Origin: Roseateles oligotrophus
Lineage (GTDB): Bacteria; Pseudomonadota; Gammaproteobacteria; Burkholderiales; Burkholderiaceae_C
Assembly: GCF_025717515.1 (NCBI RefSeq)
Contig: NZ_JAJIRN010000001.1
Span: 659,728-723,727, forward strand
Length of the DNA: 64,000 nucleotides
Direction of reading: 5' to 3'
Below the pieces are notes generated by a model. That model was not told where the DNA came from and made no database searches. It saw nothing but the letters and a program-made list of their open reading frames with translations. How positions within the stretch are numbered: position 1 is the first letter of the stretch; every line of letters begins with the position of its first letter. Both the position numbers and the translations under genes were made by a program. Of this stretch, positions 43,635 to 54,787 are shown piece by piece.

Positions 43635-43806
43635 GGGGCTGTAGCGCCTTGGCATGCGGGTTTTCACCTCCATCGAATGGGGGTGTCGGCAATGCGTCCC
43701 CAGGGTCTTTACTCTACGGTTTCGTGCTGAATCGTGAGAAATTCACGTCAGCTCAGGGGGAGCCGTTGAGCGCATTGATGTATTTGCCCAGACAAGGAAG
43801 TTCGAT

Positions 43807-44472
43807 ATGACGAAGACCGTATTCACACGCAAGTCGGTGGCCCTGGCCATTGCCACCGTTGCCGCCATGAGCTTTGGCGCTGCTCAAGCCGACACCCGCG
43901 TGGCCAATAGCGTCCCGGTTCCTAAATTGGCCGAGTATGGCGCCTTGAGCGGCGTGGTTGATCTGGCCGCCCCGTCGCCCGCCAGCAGCCTGGTCGTCAA
44001 TGTGGCCGGCGCCCAAAGCGTGGGTCTGCCAGGGGACGCTGGCAACACGGTGATGAACTTCAATGTGGGCGCCAATTCGACCATTTCTACCGTCGATTGG
44101 AACGTCACCTTGGAGGCCTTCGGTCAAAGCTGGTTGGCCGATATGCAGGTCAGCTTCAGCAGCTCGGCTGGCAATGACGGGGTCATCTTCACGCCCAGCA
44201 CGACATACGCCGCAGGCACCGCCAGCTACACCGGTTCAGCCAACCTGACCGATCTTGGCTTGGCCTTCAATGTGCAAGCCGATGGTATTTTGCGGGTCGA
44301 GTTCTCTGAGACCTACAAAGATGGTGCGCCTGGTGTGGCCGACGGTCAGTGGAACAGCGGCAACATCACCTTTGGCGTGACGCAAGCGGTGCCCGAGCCA
44401 TCGACCTATGGCCTGATGGCCATGGGCCTGATCGTTGTTGGCGGCATTGCGCGCCGCCGCAAGATCGCCTAA
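43807..44472 (+). CDS. PEP-CTERM domain surface protein (221 residues)
   Basis: Signal peptide (first ~28 residues), a beta-rich middle, and the C-terminal signal AVPEPSTYGLMAMGLIVVGGIARRRK. AAGGA lies nine bases before the ATG. It is expected to be exported, processed by an exosortase encoded elsewhere and kept at the cell surface. It ends in a good terminator, so it forms a single-gene unit. The body matches no enzyme family. Confidence 0.9.
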   Translation: MTKTVFTRKSVALAIATVAAMSFGAAQADTRVANSVPVPKLAEYGALSGVVDLAAPSPASSLVVNVAGAQSVGLPGDAGNTVMNFNVGANSTISTVDWNVTLEAFGQSWLADMQVSFSSSAGNDGVIFTPSTTYAAGTASYTGSANLTDLGLAFNVQADGILRVEFSETYKDGAPGVADGQWNSGNITFGVTQAVPEPSTYGLMAMGLIVVGGIARRRKIA

Positions 44473-44496
44473 ATAGCAAGTTCTGCAAGGCTTCAG

Positions 44497-44528
44497 CCCG
44501 CCCGGCCGTTTGGCCCGGCGGGTTTTTT
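44497..44528 (+). terminator. Intrinsic terminator after the PEP-CTERM gene
   Basis: Arms CCCGCCCGGCC (44497-44507) and GGCCCGGCGGG (44512-44522) with one mismatch, a GTTT loop, and TTTTTT at 44523-44528. Confidence 0.85.
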
Positions 44529-44548
44529 GCTTTCTTTCAGCATGCCGG

Positions 44549-45568
44549 TCAGCGGCCTTGCCCCGCATAGATCTCGTCAAAGCTGCCGCCATCGGCAAAA
44601 TGAGTTTTTTGTGCCGCGCACCAACCGCCGAACACGTCGTCCACGGTGATCAGCTTGGTCTGGATGAACTGCTTGGCATATTTGGCCGCCACTTTGGGGT
44701 CACGCGGGCGGTAGTAATGCTTGGCGGCAATTTCCTGGCCCTCGGGGCTGTACAGGTATTCAAGGTAGGCCTGCGCCTGCTTGCGTGTGCCGCGCTTGTC
44801 GACCACCTTATCGAGCACGGCCACCGGCGGTTCGGCCAGGATGGACAGGGGCGGCGTCACGATCTCGAACTTGTCCGGGCCGAGTTCCTTGACCGCCAGA
44901 TAGGCTTCGTTTTCCCAGGAGATCAGCACGTCGCCGATGCCGCGTTCGGTAAAGGTGGTCAGCGAGCCGCGTGCGCCCGAGTCCAGTACCTTGGTGTTCG
45001 CGTAGATGCGTTTGACAAAGGCTTTGGCACTGTCGGCATTGGCACCGGGTTGCTGCAAGGCATAGCCCCAGGCGGCCAGATAGTTCCAACGTGCGCCGCC
45101 CGAAGTCTTGGGGTTGGGCGTGATGACGTCGACGCCTGACCGTGCCAGGTCGGGCCAGTTCGTGATCTTCTTCGGATTGCCTTTGCGGACCAGGAAGACG
45201 ATGGTCGAGGTGTAGGGCGAGGCGTTGTTGGGCAGGCGTTTTTGCCAGTCTGCGGGCAGCAATTTGGCGTGGTCATGCAGTGCGTCGATGTCATAGGCGA
45301 GTGCCAGCGTCACGACATCGGCCTGCAAACCATCGATCACCGAGCGGGCCTGCTTGCCCGAGCCGCCGTGCGATTGCTTGATGCTCAGCGTCTCGCCGGT
45401 CTTGCTCTTCCAATGTTTGGCAAAGGCGGCGTTGAAGTCTTGATAGAGCTCACGGGTCGGGTCGTAAGAAACATTGAGCAGGCTGCTTTGCGCATGGGCC
45501 GCGCTTGCCGCGCCGAAGGCAATGGCCAATGTGAGGGCCTGGATCAGTTTGCGGGTGAGGATTTTCAT
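44549..45568 (-). CDS. sbp: Sulfate/thiosulfate ABC transporter substrate-binding protein (second copy)
   Basis: A 339-residue periplasmic binding protein with a signal peptide (to about residue 26) and Sbp motifs [44 protein letters not shown] and [15 protein letters not shown]. It lies downstream of the cysB-type gene with a 99-base gap containing TTTGCTTTGCGCAAA. It is a paralogue of the protein at 49446-50459, clearly diverged, and may differ in affinity or anion preference. Confidence 0.93.
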   Translation of the reverse strand: MKILTRKLIQALTLAIAFGAASAAHAQSSLLNVSYDPTRELYQDFNAAFAKHWKSKTGETLSIKQSHGGSGKQARSVIDGLQADVVTLALAYDIDALHDHAKLLPADWQKRLPNNASPYTSTIVFLVRKGNPKKITNWPDLARSGVDVITPNPKTSGGARWNYLAAWGYALQQPGANADSAKAFVKRIYANTKVLDSGARGSLTTFTERGIGDVLISWENEAYLAVKELGPDKFEIVTPPLSILAEPPVAVLDKVVDKRGTRKQAQAYLEYLYSPEGQEIAAKHYYRPRDPKVAAKYAKQFIQTKLITVDDVFGGWCAAQKTHFADGGSFDEIYAGQGR

Positions 45569-45667
45569 GGCGCTTTGATTCGGAGTTAGCTTGAGTTGAA
45601 ACTGCCGCTACTCTAGACAAGCCGCCGCCGGGCGTGAACCAAGAAAATCTGCTTTGCTTTGCGCAAA

Positions 45668-46606
45668 TTAGCGTGCTGCCGCACCTTCGCCGGCCATCGC
45701 CAAGCGCACGCGCGCTTCGTCAAGCGCAGGCGTGCATTCCTGCAAGAATCGATAGGCAAAGCCGCGCAGATATTGGCCTCTTTTCAGCGCGATGCGGGTG
45801 GTGTTGGCGGGGAAGAGATGGCCGGCGTCCAGGCTGCGCAGGCCCAGGTCACGCAGCGGCTCAAACGCCATCGCGGCGACGATGCCCACACCGAGGCCGA
45901 CGCCGACATAGGTCTTGATCACATCGGCATCCAGCGCCGACAGCACGATGTCGGGCGCCAGGCCGGCATCGGCGAAGGCGGCGTCGATGTGAGCGCGCCC
46001 CGTATAACCTTCGTGGTAGGTGATCAAGGGATGCTCGGCCAAGGCTTCCAGGGTCAGCGGTGTTTGCTTCAGCAGCGCATGACCTTCGGGCACCACGACC
46101 GCATGCTGCCAGTCGTAAAAAGGGAAGCTGACGAGCCCGGATGGGCCGTCCAAGGCCTCGGTGGCGATGCCAATGTCGGCCTCGCCGGCCTGCAGCAGAT
46201 CGACGATTTCGGCCGGGTTGGCCTGCAGCAGCACCAGGTGCACGCGCGGATACGCGGCCTTGAAGCGCGCGACGACCTGTGGCAGCGCGTAGCGGGCCTG
46301 CGTGTGGGTGGTGGCGATGGTCAGCTGGCCCTGCTCGGCATCGGCAAACTGATCGGCCAGGCGCTTGATATTGCCGGCGTCTTGCAGCATGCGCCGCGCT
46401 ATCACGGCCAACTCGCGGCCCGGCTCGGTCAAGCCGAGCAAGCGCTTGCCATGGCGCACGAACAGCTCGACGCCCAACTCGTCCTCCAGGTCCTTGATGT
46501 GTTTGCTGACGCCAGACTGCGAGGTGAACAAGGCGTTCGCCACCTCGGTCAGATTGAATTTCTGCAGCTCGGCCTCGCGGATGATGCGCAGTTGCTGGAA
46601 GTTCAC
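45668..46606 (-). CDS. cysB: CysB-type LysR transcriptional regulator
   Basis: A 312-residue LysR-family protein with the CysB/Cbl start MNFQQLRIIREAELQKFNLTEVANALFTSQSGVSKHI (helix-turn-helix about residues 19-38) and the inducer-binding region VATTHTQARYALP-like ATTHTQARYALPQVV and TYHEGYTGRAHID. CysB senses O-acetylserine/N-acetylserine against sulfate and activates sulfur-assimilation genes. It sits two bases after cysA, so it belongs to the operon it probably controls. Confidence 0.93.
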   Translation of the reverse strand: MNFQQLRIIREAELQKFNLTEVANALFTSQSGVSKHIKDLEDELGVELFVRHGKRLLGLTEPGRELAVIARRMLQDAGNIKRLADQFADAEQGQLTIATTHTQARYALPQVVARFKAAYPRVHLVLLQANPAEIVDLLQAGEADIGIATEALDGPSGLVSFPFYDWQHAVVVPEGHALLKQTPLTLEALAEHPLITYHEGYTGRAHIDAAFADAGLAPDIVLSALDADVIKTYVGVGLGVGIVAAMAFEPLRDLGLRSLDAGHLFPANTTRIALKRGQYLRGFAYRFLQECTPALDEARVRLAMAGEGAAAR

Positions 46607-46608
46607 TG

Positions 46609-47669
<1,061 letters not shown>

Positions 47670-47673
<4 letters not shown>

Positions 47674-48560
47674 GGGGCTTCCTTGACCGTCGAATGGGCG
47701 CGCCACTCGACGAATTGTTTGAGAATCAATGTCACCAAGGCCAGCAAGGCCAGGATCGACGCCACCGCAAAGGCGGCCGCAAACTGATATTCGTTGTAGA
47801 GAATTTCGACATGCAAGGGCAGGGTGTTGGTCTGGCCACGGATATGGCCAGACACCACCGACACCGCGCCGAACTCACCCATGGCGCGCGCATTGCACAG
47901 GATCACGCCGTAGAGCAGCCCCCATTTCACGTTCGGCAGCGTGACGCGCCAGAAGGTCTGCCAGCCGGTCGCACCGAGCACGGTGGCGGCCTCTTCTTCG
48001 TCGCGCCCCTGCGCCTGCATCAGCGGGATCAACTCGCGCGCGACAAAGGGGAAGGTCACAAAGATGGTCGCCAGCACAATGCCGGGCACGGCAAAAATGA
48101 TCTTCGCGTCATGCAGCTGCAGCCATGAGCCGAACCAGCCCTGCGCGCCGAACAGCAGCACATAGACCAGGCCCGCCACCACCGGCGAGACCGAGAAGGG
48201 CAGGTCGATGAAGGTGATCAACAGGTGCTTGCCGCGAAAGTCATGTTTGGCAATCGCCCAGGCCGCGCTGACGCCGAAGACCAGATTCAGCGGCACCGCG
48301 ATGGCCGCGGCGATCAGGGTCAGCTTGAGCGCCGACACCGCGTCGGCCTCGACCAGCGCGGCCAGGTAAACGCCCCAGCCTTTTCGCAAGGCCTCGCTGA
48401 AGACGGCCACCAGCGGCATCACCAGAAAGAGCGCGAAAAAGCTCAGGCCCAAGCTCAGCAGCAAATAGCGCACCCACGGCGCTTCGCGCGTAGCGGGGTT
48501 GTTTTGATAGCGGCCGCCGCTCTTTTGCGGCACGCCGAGTGCGGAAACGATGCCGGCCAT
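47670..48560 (-). CDS. cysW: Sulfate ABC transporter permease CysW
   Basis: A 296-residue inner-membrane permease with six helices and the ATPase-coupling EAA loop ([26 protein letters not shown]). The gene starts on the last base of the cysT stop and ends overlapping cysA. With CysT it forms the sulfate channel. Confidence 0.94.
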
Positions 48561-49438
48561 TATTTGCGTCCTTCCTGGCCGTTACGGCGCGAACTCCAAG
48601 CCTGCAGGCCATTGATCAGCAAGAGCAGGGTGAAGGAGAAAACCAGCATCACGGCCGCGATCGCGGTGGCGCCGACATAGTCGTATTGCTCCAGCTTGGA
48701 GATGATCATCAGCGGCGTGATTTCGCTGACCATGGGCAGGTTGCCGGCGATGAAGATCACCGAGCCGTACTCGCCCACCGCGCGCGCAAAGGCGAGCGCA
48801 AAGCCGGTCAACAGTGCCGGCAGCAGCGTCGGCAGGATCACCAGACGGAAGGTCTGCCAGCGATGCGCGCCTAACGATGCAGCCGCTTCTTCCAATTCGG
48901 TTTCCATATCCTCCAGCACCGGCTGCACGGTGCGCACGATGAAGGGCAGGCCAATGAAAATCAAGGCCACCAGAATGCCCAGCGGCGTGAACGCGACCTT
49001 GATGCCCCAAGGCGCCAGCAGCTGGCCCAGCCAGCCATTGCCCGCATACAGCGCGGTCAGCGCGATGCCGGCCACGGCGGTGGGCAGCGCAAACGGCAGA
49101 TCAATCAGGGCATCGACGATCTTCTTGCCGAAGAACTCGTAGCGCACCAGGCTCCAGGCCAGGATCAGGCCGAACACCAGATTGATGCTGGCCGCCAGCA
49201 AGGACAGGCCAAAGCTGAGCTTGTAGGAGGCCACGACGCGCGGCGCGGTGGCCGCAGCCCAGAACGCGTCGAAGCCATGGCCGGCCGACTTGAGGAAGAC
49301 CGCCGACAGCGGTATCAACACAATCAGCGACAGATAGAACAGCGTGAAGCCCATGGTCGGGCCGAAGCCGGGCAAGACTCGCCGAGCGCGTCGCTTGGCG
49401 CGCTTGGGCAACGAAGAGGGCAGGGCAGAACTGTTCAT
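48560..49438 (-). CDS. cysT: Sulfate ABC transporter permease CysT
   Basis: A 292-residue permease with the EAA loop [22 protein letters not shown] and the family segment [13 protein letters not shown]. It follows the first sbp gene by seven bases and overlaps cysW by one base, typical of sulfate operons. Confidence 0.94.
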   Translation of the reverse strand: MNSSALPSSLPKRAKRRARRVLPGFGPTMGFTLFYLSLIVLIPLSAVFLKSAGHGFDAFWAAATAPRVVASYKLSFGLSLLAASINLVFGLILAWSLVRYEFFGKKIVDALIDLPFALPTAVAGIALTALYAGNGWLGQLLAPWGIKVAFTPLGILVALIFIGLPFIVRTVQPVLEDMETELEEAAASLGAHRWQTFRLVILPTLLPALLTGFALAFARAVGEYGSVIFIAGNLPMVSEITPLMIISKLEQYDYVGATAIAAVMLVFSFTLLLLINGLQAWSSRRNGQEGRK

Positions 49439-49445
49439 CTAACGA

Positions 49446-50459
49446 TCAACGCTTGATACCGGCCACGATCTGGTCGTAGGTGCCGCCGTCGGCGAAATGG
49501 GTCTTGCTGACCGCTGGCCAGCCACCCAACAACTGATCCACGTTGAACAGTTTGATCGGTGCAAAGCGCTTCTCTTCTCGTTTGAAGACGGCCGCGTCAC
49601 GGGGGCGGAAGTTGTGTTTGGCGATGATGGCCTGCGCCTCGGGCGTGTAGAGGAAGTCCAGATAGGCCTTGGCGGTGGCCGTCGTGCCCTTTTTGGTCGC
49701 GACTTTGTCGACAATCGCGACCGGTGCCTCGGCCTCGATCGAGACGCTCGGGTTGACCACTTCAAACTGGCCCTTGCCGAATTCGTTCTCGATCATTTCG
49801 GCCTCGGATTCAAAGGTCAAGAGCACATCGCCGATGCCGCGCTGCGTGAAGGTGGTGGTGGCACCGCGCCCGCCGCCGTCCAGTACCGGCACATTGGCGA
49901 AGATTTTGGCCACTTGCTCTCGCGCTTGTGCTTCGGTGCCGCCCTTGGCGATCACCGAGCCCCAGGCGGCCAGATAGCTGTAGCGCCCGTTGCCGGTGAC
50001 CTTGGGGTTGGGGATGATGACTTGCACGCCGGCGCGGGTCAGATCGGCCCAGTCCTTGATCGCCTTGGGGTTGCCCTTGCGCACGAGGAACAGGATAGTC
50101 GAGCTGTAGGGCGCGGCATTGTTGGGAAAGCGCTTGCGCCAGTCGGCCGGCGTCAGGCCCTTCTCGGCCAAGGCGTCCACATCGGTGGCCTGGTTCATCG
50201 TCACCACATCGGCCTCCAGGCCGCCGATCACCGATCCGATCTGCTTGCTGGAGCCGCCGTGCGATTGGTTGATGGTCAGCGTCTTGCCGGTCTTGGCCTT
50301 GTGCTGGGCAATGAAGGCCGGGTTGATCTCTTTGTACAACTCGCGGCTGACGTCGTAGGAGACATTGAGCAGCGTGTCGGCCGGCGTTTGTGCCAGGGCG
50401 GCCGTACTGAAGACGATGGCGCTGGCCAGAACGAAGTGACGGCGATTGATTTTGGACAT
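49446..50459 (-). CDS. sbp: Sulfate ABC transporter substrate-binding protein (first gene of operon)
   Basis: A 337-residue binding protein with a signal peptide (to about residue 24) and the sulfate-binding motifs NVSYDVSRELYKEINPAF and QSHGGSSKQIGSVIGGLEADVVTMNQATDVDAL. It heads the operon sbp-cysT-cysW-cysA-cysB, and its upstream region carries a tandem TTTGCTTATTC repeat that may bind CysB. Confidence 0.94.
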   Translation of the reverse strand: MSKINRRHFVLASAIVFSTAALAQTPADTLLNVSYDVSRELYKEINPAFIAQHKAKTGKTLTINQSHGGSSKQIGSVIGGLEADVVTMNQATDVDALAEKGLTPADWRKRFPNNAAPYSSTILFLVRKGNPKAIKDWADLTRAGVQVIIPNPKVTGNGRYSYLAAWGSVIAKGGTEAQAREQVAKIFANVPVLDGGGRGATTTFTQRGIGDVLLTFESEAEMIENEFGKGQFEVVNPSVSIEAEAPVAIVDKVATKKGTTATAKAYLDFLYTPEAQAIIAKHNFRPRDAAVFKREEKRFAPIKLFNVDQLLGGWPAVSKTHFADGGTYDQIVAGIKR

Positions 50460-50502
50460 GGCGGCAAGGGCTTGATTTGCGAAGGTCGCTAGCTTGCCAA
50501 GG

Positions 50503-50544
50503 TTTGCTTATTCTGGAAACGACTGTTTTTTCATTTGCTTATTC
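50503..50544. promoter_or_regulatory. Tandem TTTGCTTATTC repeats upstream of the sulfate operon
   Basis: Two exact copies (50503-50513 and 50534-50544), 31 bases apart, that is about three helical turns. They lie 44-85 bases upstream of the sbp start (which reads leftward). TTATTC followed by GGAA recalls CysB half-sites. The divergent lolC promoter is in the same gap. Confidence 0.55.
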
Positions 50545-50611
50545 GTTTCTCAACAAATCAACGATTTCGCGGGTCCGGCCCTGGGCCCCTTGTCGGTTAG
50601 CATCGCGTCCC

Positions 50612-51868
50612 ATGAATTGGCCATATGAATTGCAAATCGGCTGGCGCTACACCCGCGCCGGCAAGGGTGGGCGGCGCAACCGCTTTATCTCCTTTATCTC
50701 GGGCGTCTCGGTGCTGGGCATCGCCCTGGGCGTGGCGGCGCTGATCATCGTGATGTCGGTGATGAATGGCTTTCAGAGCGAGGTGCGTGACCGCATGTTG
50801 TCGGTGATCGCCCATGTAGAGCTGAGTCACTACCAGGGTCAGGCCCTCACTGACTGGCAGGCGACGGCCGCGCAGGCCAAGCAAAACCCCGCCGTGGTGG
50901 CCGCCGCGCCTTTCATCGCCTCGCAGGTTTTGATTGCCAGAGGCGAAGACATGCGCGGCGCCATCGTGCGCGGCATTGACCCGCAATACGAGCCAGCCGT
51001 GACGCCGCTGGCCGCCAAGCTCAAGGATGGGCCACTGGCCAAGCTGCAAGCGGGGGAATGGGGCATCGTGGTCGGTGTCGAACTGGCCCATATGCTGGGC
51101 GTCAAGCTGGGCGACAAGCTGACACTGGTGGCGCCGAGCGGGAACGTCACACCGGCCGGCGTGATGCCCCGCTACAAGCAATTCACCCTGGTGGGCGTGT
51201 TCAACGCGGGCCACTACGAGTACGACAGCGGTATGGCGCTGATCCATGTGGACGATGCGGCCAAGTTCTTCCGGGTCGCGGGTCCGACCGGCGTGCAGCT
51301 GAAGCTGAACGATGTGCACCAGGCGCGCCAGGTCGGCAATCAGCTGGCGAACAGCTTGGGTTTCGAGACGAGGGTGCGTGACTGGACCCGCACCAACGCC
51401 AATTGGTACGACGCGGTGCAGGTCGAAAAACGCATGATGAGCATCATCCTGACCTTGATCGTTACTGTGGCTACCTTCAATTTAGTCTCTACCCTGGTGA
51501 TGACGGTGACCGACAAGCAGGCCGACATCGCGATATTGCGCACGCTGGGTGCCAGCCCGCGCTCCATCATGGTGATCTTCATGGTGCAGGGCGCCTTGGC
51601 CGGCGTCTTGGGTACCTTGTCCGGCCTTGGGCTGGGCCTGTTGATAGCGCTGAATCTGGACGTCATCGTGCCGGCGATTGAATGGGCGCTGAACGCCCAG
51701 TTCCTGCCCGCCAGCATGTACATGATCAGCCATATGCCCAGCGACCCGCGCATGTCGGACATCGCGCCGCTGGTTGGCTTTTCTCTGGCCCTGGCATTTT
51801 TGGCCACTATTTATCCCAGCTGGCGCGCGAGTCGCGTCCAGCCTGCTGAGGCGCTACGTTATGAATAG
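50612..51868 (+). CDS. lolC: Lipoprotein-releasing system permease LolC/LolE
   Basis: A 418-residue membrane protein of the ABC lipoprotein-release complex. The start [15 protein letters not shown] and [29 protein letters not shown] are diagnostic; a periplasmic domain (about 50-270) and three C-terminal helices with [19 protein letters not shown] follow. The ATG at 50612 has no Shine-Dalgarno sequence; TAGCAT ends eight bases upstream. It overlaps lolD by eight bases. Only one LolC/E-type gene is present here, as in organisms with a LolF-type arrangement. Confidence 0.94.
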   Translation: MNWPYELQIGWRYTRAGKGGRRNRFISFISGVSVLGIALGVAALIIVMSVMNGFQSEVRDRMLSVIAHVELSHYQGQALTDWQATAAQAKQNPAVVAAAPFIASQVLIARGEDMRGAIVRGIDPQYEPAVTPLAAKLKDGPLAKLQAGEWGIVVGVELAHMLGVKLGDKLTLVAPSGNVTPAGVMPRYKQFTLVGVFNAGHYEYDSGMALIHVDDAAKFFRVAGPTGVQLKLNDVHQARQVGNQLANSLGFETRVRDWTRTNANWYDAVQVEKRMMSIILTLIVTVATFNLVSTLVMTVTDKQADIAILRTLGASPRSIMVIFMVQGALAGVLGTLSGLGLGLLIALNLDVIVPAIEWALNAQFLPASMYMISHMPSDPRMSDIAPLVGFSLALAFLATIYPSWRASRVQPAEALRYE

Positions 51869-52559
51869 GACCGACGACGTGGTCTTGCAGGGTCTGGGTT
51901 TAGGTCGGCGCTTCACCGAAGGCGATCTCGACGTGCAGGTCTTGAGCGGCGTTGACCTGACTGTGCGACGCGGCGAGACGCTGGCGATCGTCGGCGCCTC
52001 GGGTTCCGGTAAATCGACGCTTTTGCATCTGCTCGGCGGGCTGGACAAGCCGAGCACGGGCGCGGTCACGCTGATGGGCCGCAAGCTCGCCGAGATGGGT
52101 GAGCCGGAGTTGGGGGCCTGGCGCAATCTGCACCTGGGTTTTGTCTATCAGTTCCACCACTTGTTGCCCGAGTTCAACGCGCTCGACAACGTCGCGATGC
52201 CGCTGCGCATCCGCCGCATGCCGCAGGCGCAGGCGAGAGAAGTTGCGGCGGCGATGCTGGGCCGGGTTGGCCTGGGTTCGCGCTTGCTGCACCGGCCGGC
52301 CGAGCTGTCGGGTGGTGAGCGCCAGCGGGTCGCGATTGCGCGCGCCTTGGTCACGCAGCCGGCCTGCGTGTTGGCCGATGAGCCGACCGGCAATCTGGAC
52401 CGCAATACCGCGCAGGCGGTGTTCGAGCTGATGCTGACGACGGCGCAAGACCTCGGCACCGCTTTCGTTTTGGTCACGCATGACCAGACGCTGGCGGCGC
52501 AATGCCGGACCCATTTGAACCTGGTCGGCGGCACGATGCAAAGCGCCGTCCCCGCCTAA
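51861..52559 (+). CDS. lolD: Lipoprotein-releasing system ATP-binding protein LolD
   Basis: A 232-residue ATPase with Walker [19 protein letters not shown], signature [16 protein letters not shown] and Walker [12 protein letters not shown], plus the MacB/LolD family segment [19 protein letters not shown]. The start overlaps the lolC stop. It powers release of lipoproteins from the inner membrane to LolA. Confidence 0.95.
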   Translation: MNRTDDVVLQGLGLGRRFTEGDLDVQVLSGVDLTVRRGETLAIVGASGSGKSTLLHLLGGLDKPSTGAVTLMGRKLAEMGEPELGAWRNLHLGFVYQFHHLLPEFNALDNVAMPLRIRRMPQAQAREVAAAMLGRVGLGSRLLHRPAELSGGERQRVAIARALVTQPACVLADEPTGNLDRNTAQAVFELMLTTAQDLGTAFVLVTHDQTLAAQCRTHLNLVGGTMQSAVPA

Positions 52560-52572
52560 TTTGGACCTCACC

Positions 52573-53433
52573 GTGAACTCACGCTTCATTCTCAAACTCA
52601 GCTGCCCCGATCAAGCCGGTATCGTCCACGCGGTGACCGGCGTCTTGGCCGAACAAGGCGGCAACATCCTCAGCTCGGCGCAGCATGGCGACGCCGATCA
52701 CCAGCGTTTCTTCATGCGGATCGAGTTCGAATGCGCGCCGGCCACCGAGGCGGCCGCGCTGCAAGCGGCGTTTGAGCCCTTGGCGCAGCGCCTGCAGATG
52801 GAATGGACGCTGGTCTCAAGCCGGGCCAAAACGCGCGTGCTGCTGCTGGTTTCCAAGCTCGGCCACTGCTTGAATGACTTGTTATTCCGTGTGCAGACCG
52901 GGCATTTGCCGATCGAGATTCCGGCCATCGCGTCGAATCACCGCGATTTTTACCAGCTCGCCGCCTCGCACAACATCCCCTTCCATCACTTCCCGCTCTT
53001 GAACTCGACCGAGGCCCAAAAGCAGGCGCAGGAGCGCAAGATCCGCGAGCTGGTGGAGGAGCAGCAGATCGACCTGGTGGTGTTGGCCCGCTATATGCAA
53101 ATCCTCTCGCCCGAGATGTGCCAGTTCTTGGCCGGCCGGGCGATCAATATTCATCACAGCTTTTTGCCCAGCTTCAAGGGCGCCAAGCCCTATCACCAGG
53201 CGCACGCTCGCGGCGTCAAGCTGATCGGCGCGACCGCCCATTACGTGACCTCCGACCTGGACGAAGGCCCGATCATCGAGCAGGAGGTGGCACGCATCGA
53301 CCACAGCCTGGCGCCGGAATCTTTGGTGGCCATCGGCCGCGATACCGAATGCGTGACGCTGGCACGGGCGATCCAGTGGCATGCCGAACACCGGGTCTTG
53401 ATGAATGGCCGGCGCACGGTGGTGTTCAAGTAG
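52573..53433 (+). CDS. purU: Formyltetrahydrofolate deformylase
   Basis: A 286-residue enzyme that hydrolyses 10-formyl-THF to THF and formate. Residues about 5-80 form an ACT-like regulatory domain (ILKLSCPDQAGIVHAVTGVL), and about 90-285 the formyltransferase fold with catalytic Asn and His in INIHHSFLPSFKGA and Asp in SDLDEGPIIEQ. The GTG at 52573 is preferred; a TTG at 52561 is possible. It follows lolD by 13 bases. Confidence 0.93.
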   Translation: MNSRFILKLSCPDQAGIVHAVTGVLAEQGGNILSSAQHGDADHQRFFMRIEFECAPATEAAALQAAFEPLAQRLQMEWTLVSSRAKTRVLLLVSKLGHCLNDLLFRVQTGHLPIEIPAIASNHRDFYQLAASHNIPFHHFPLLNSTEAQKQAQERKIRELVEEQQIDLVVLARYMQILSPEMCQFLAGRAINIHHSFLPSFKGAKPYHQAHARGVKLIGATAHYVTSDLDEGPIIEQEVARIDHSLAPESLVAIGRDTECVTLARAIQWHAEHRVLMNGRRTVVFK

Positions 53434-53451
53434 TTTTCACAGCCTGATCCG

Positions 53452-54273
53452 ATGTGGATAGACAGCCATTGCCACCTCGACGCGCCGGAGTTTGACGCCG
53501 ACCGGGACGCGGTGGTGGCGCGCGCTCTAGCCGCCGGCGTGCGCATGCTGGTGATCCCGGCGGTGGCTGCATTTGATTGGGACAGCGCCCGCGAGCAGGC
53601 GCATCGCTACGAATTCGCCTATGCGCTGGGCATCCACCCACTTTTTGTGATGCAGGCCGGCGAGCAAGACCTGACCCTGCTGGCCGGGCAGCTGGAGCGC
53701 CACCGGGCCGATTCTCGCCTGGTGGCGGTGGGCGAGATCGGGCTGGACTTCTTTGTGCCGGGCCTGGACGCCGACCGGCAGCAGTTCTTCTACACCGAGC
53801 AGCTGAAGCTGGCGCGCCGCTTTGATCTGCCGGTGATCCTGCATGTGCGACGTAGCGCCGATCAACTCTTGGCCGGCTTGGGGCGTATCCCGGTGCGTGG
53901 CGGCATCGCCCATGCGTTCAACGGCAGCGCGCAGCAGGCGCAGCGTTTTGTCGACCTGGATTTCAAGCTCGGCTTCGGCGGCACGCTGACTTTCGAGCGC
54001 TCACTGCAGATTCGCCGTTTGGCGACCGAGCTGCCCGAGACCGCCCTGGTGCTGGAGACCGACGCGCCGGACATCCCGCCACATTGGCTCTACAAGACCG
54101 CGGAGCAGCGCGCCGCCGGGGAGCCAAGGGCCAGGAATGAACCGGCGGAACTGCCGCGTATTGCCGAAAGTTTGGCGTATCTGCGCGGCTGGACGCCGGC
54201 GCAGACCGAATCCATCACCGGCGCCAATGCCTGCGCCGCTTTGCCGAAATTGGCTGCCCTGCATGTCGGCTGA
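53452..54273 (+). CDS. TatD-family metal-dependent hydrolase (DNase)
   Basis: A 273-residue amidohydrolase-fold enzyme. Metal-binding motifs are DSHCHLD near the N terminus, GEIGLDF, HVRRS, the His in AHAFNGS, and ETDAPDIPP. Family members are 3'-5' exonucleases. It overlaps the next gene by 11 bases, implying coupling. Confidence 0.93.
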   Translation: MWIDSHCHLDAPEFDADRDAVVARALAAGVRMLVIPAVAAFDWDSAREQAHRYEFAYALGIHPLFVMQAGEQDLTLLAGQLERHRADSRLVAVGEIGLDFFVPGLDADRQQFFYTEQLKLARRFDLPVILHVRRSADQLLAGLGRIPVRGGIAHAFNGSAQQAQRFVDLDFKLGFGGTLTFERSLQIRRLATELPETALVLETDAPDIPPHWLYKTAEQRAAGEPRARNEPAELPRIAESLAYLRGWTPAQTESITGANACAALPKLAALHVG

Positions 54274-54787
54274 CGGCTTGCCCCGGCTGCTGGGCCTCAA
54301 GCCCCATGTCGCACCCGATGCTAGGCTGCTGGTGCTGGGCAGCTTTCCCGGCGTGGCCTCGCTGCAGGCACAGCAGTATTACGGCCATCCGCGCAATCAG
54401 CTCTGGCGTTTGTTGGGTGACAGCCTGGGCTTGCCCCTGGCGGCGGCCGATTACCCGAGGCGGCTGAATCTACTGCTCGAAAACCGGATCGGCCTCTGGG
54501 ACGTGATCAGCGAAACCCAGCGCCGAGGCAGCTTGGACAGCGATATCCGCGACCCCAGGCCGAGCGATTTGCTGGCGCTGCTGGCGCGGCTGCCGGCGTT
54601 GCGGGTGATTGCTTTCAATGGTGCCACGGCCGCCAAAATCGGGCTGCGCCAGCTCGGGCCGGTTGCCGATAACTACAGAATTCTGGCCCTGCCTTCATCG
54701 AGCCCGGCCTACACCCTGGCTTATGCAGGCAAACTGGCGGCTTGGGGCGCGATCGCCGACGAACTGAATGACAGCAGCTATGAGTAA
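54263..54787 (+). CDS. DNA-deoxyinosine glycosylase (UDG-fold, TIGR04274 type)
   Basis: A 174-residue uracil-DNA-glycosylase-fold protein. It has LLVLGSFPGVASLQAQQYYGHPRNQLWRLLG, NRIGLWDVI and a C-terminal LPSSSPAYTLAY motif, the pattern of hypoxanthine (deoxyinosine) glycosylases. It removes deaminated adenine from DNA. The start lies inside tatD; the stop overlaps the next gene. Confidence 0.9.
   Translation: MSADGLPRLLGLKPHVAPDARLLVLGSFPGVASLQAQQYYGHPRNQLWRLLGDSLGLPLAAADYPRRLNLLLENRIGLWDVISETQRRGSLDSDIRDPRPSDLLALLARLPALRVIAFNGATAAKIGLRQLGPVADNYRILALPSSSPAYTLAYAGKLAAWGAIADELNDSSYE

Noticed and set aside
43635..43806. Sigma-54 promoter before the 43.8 kb PEP-CTERM gene
   Set aside because: TTGGCATGCGGG has the -24-like GG but no GC at the -12 position.
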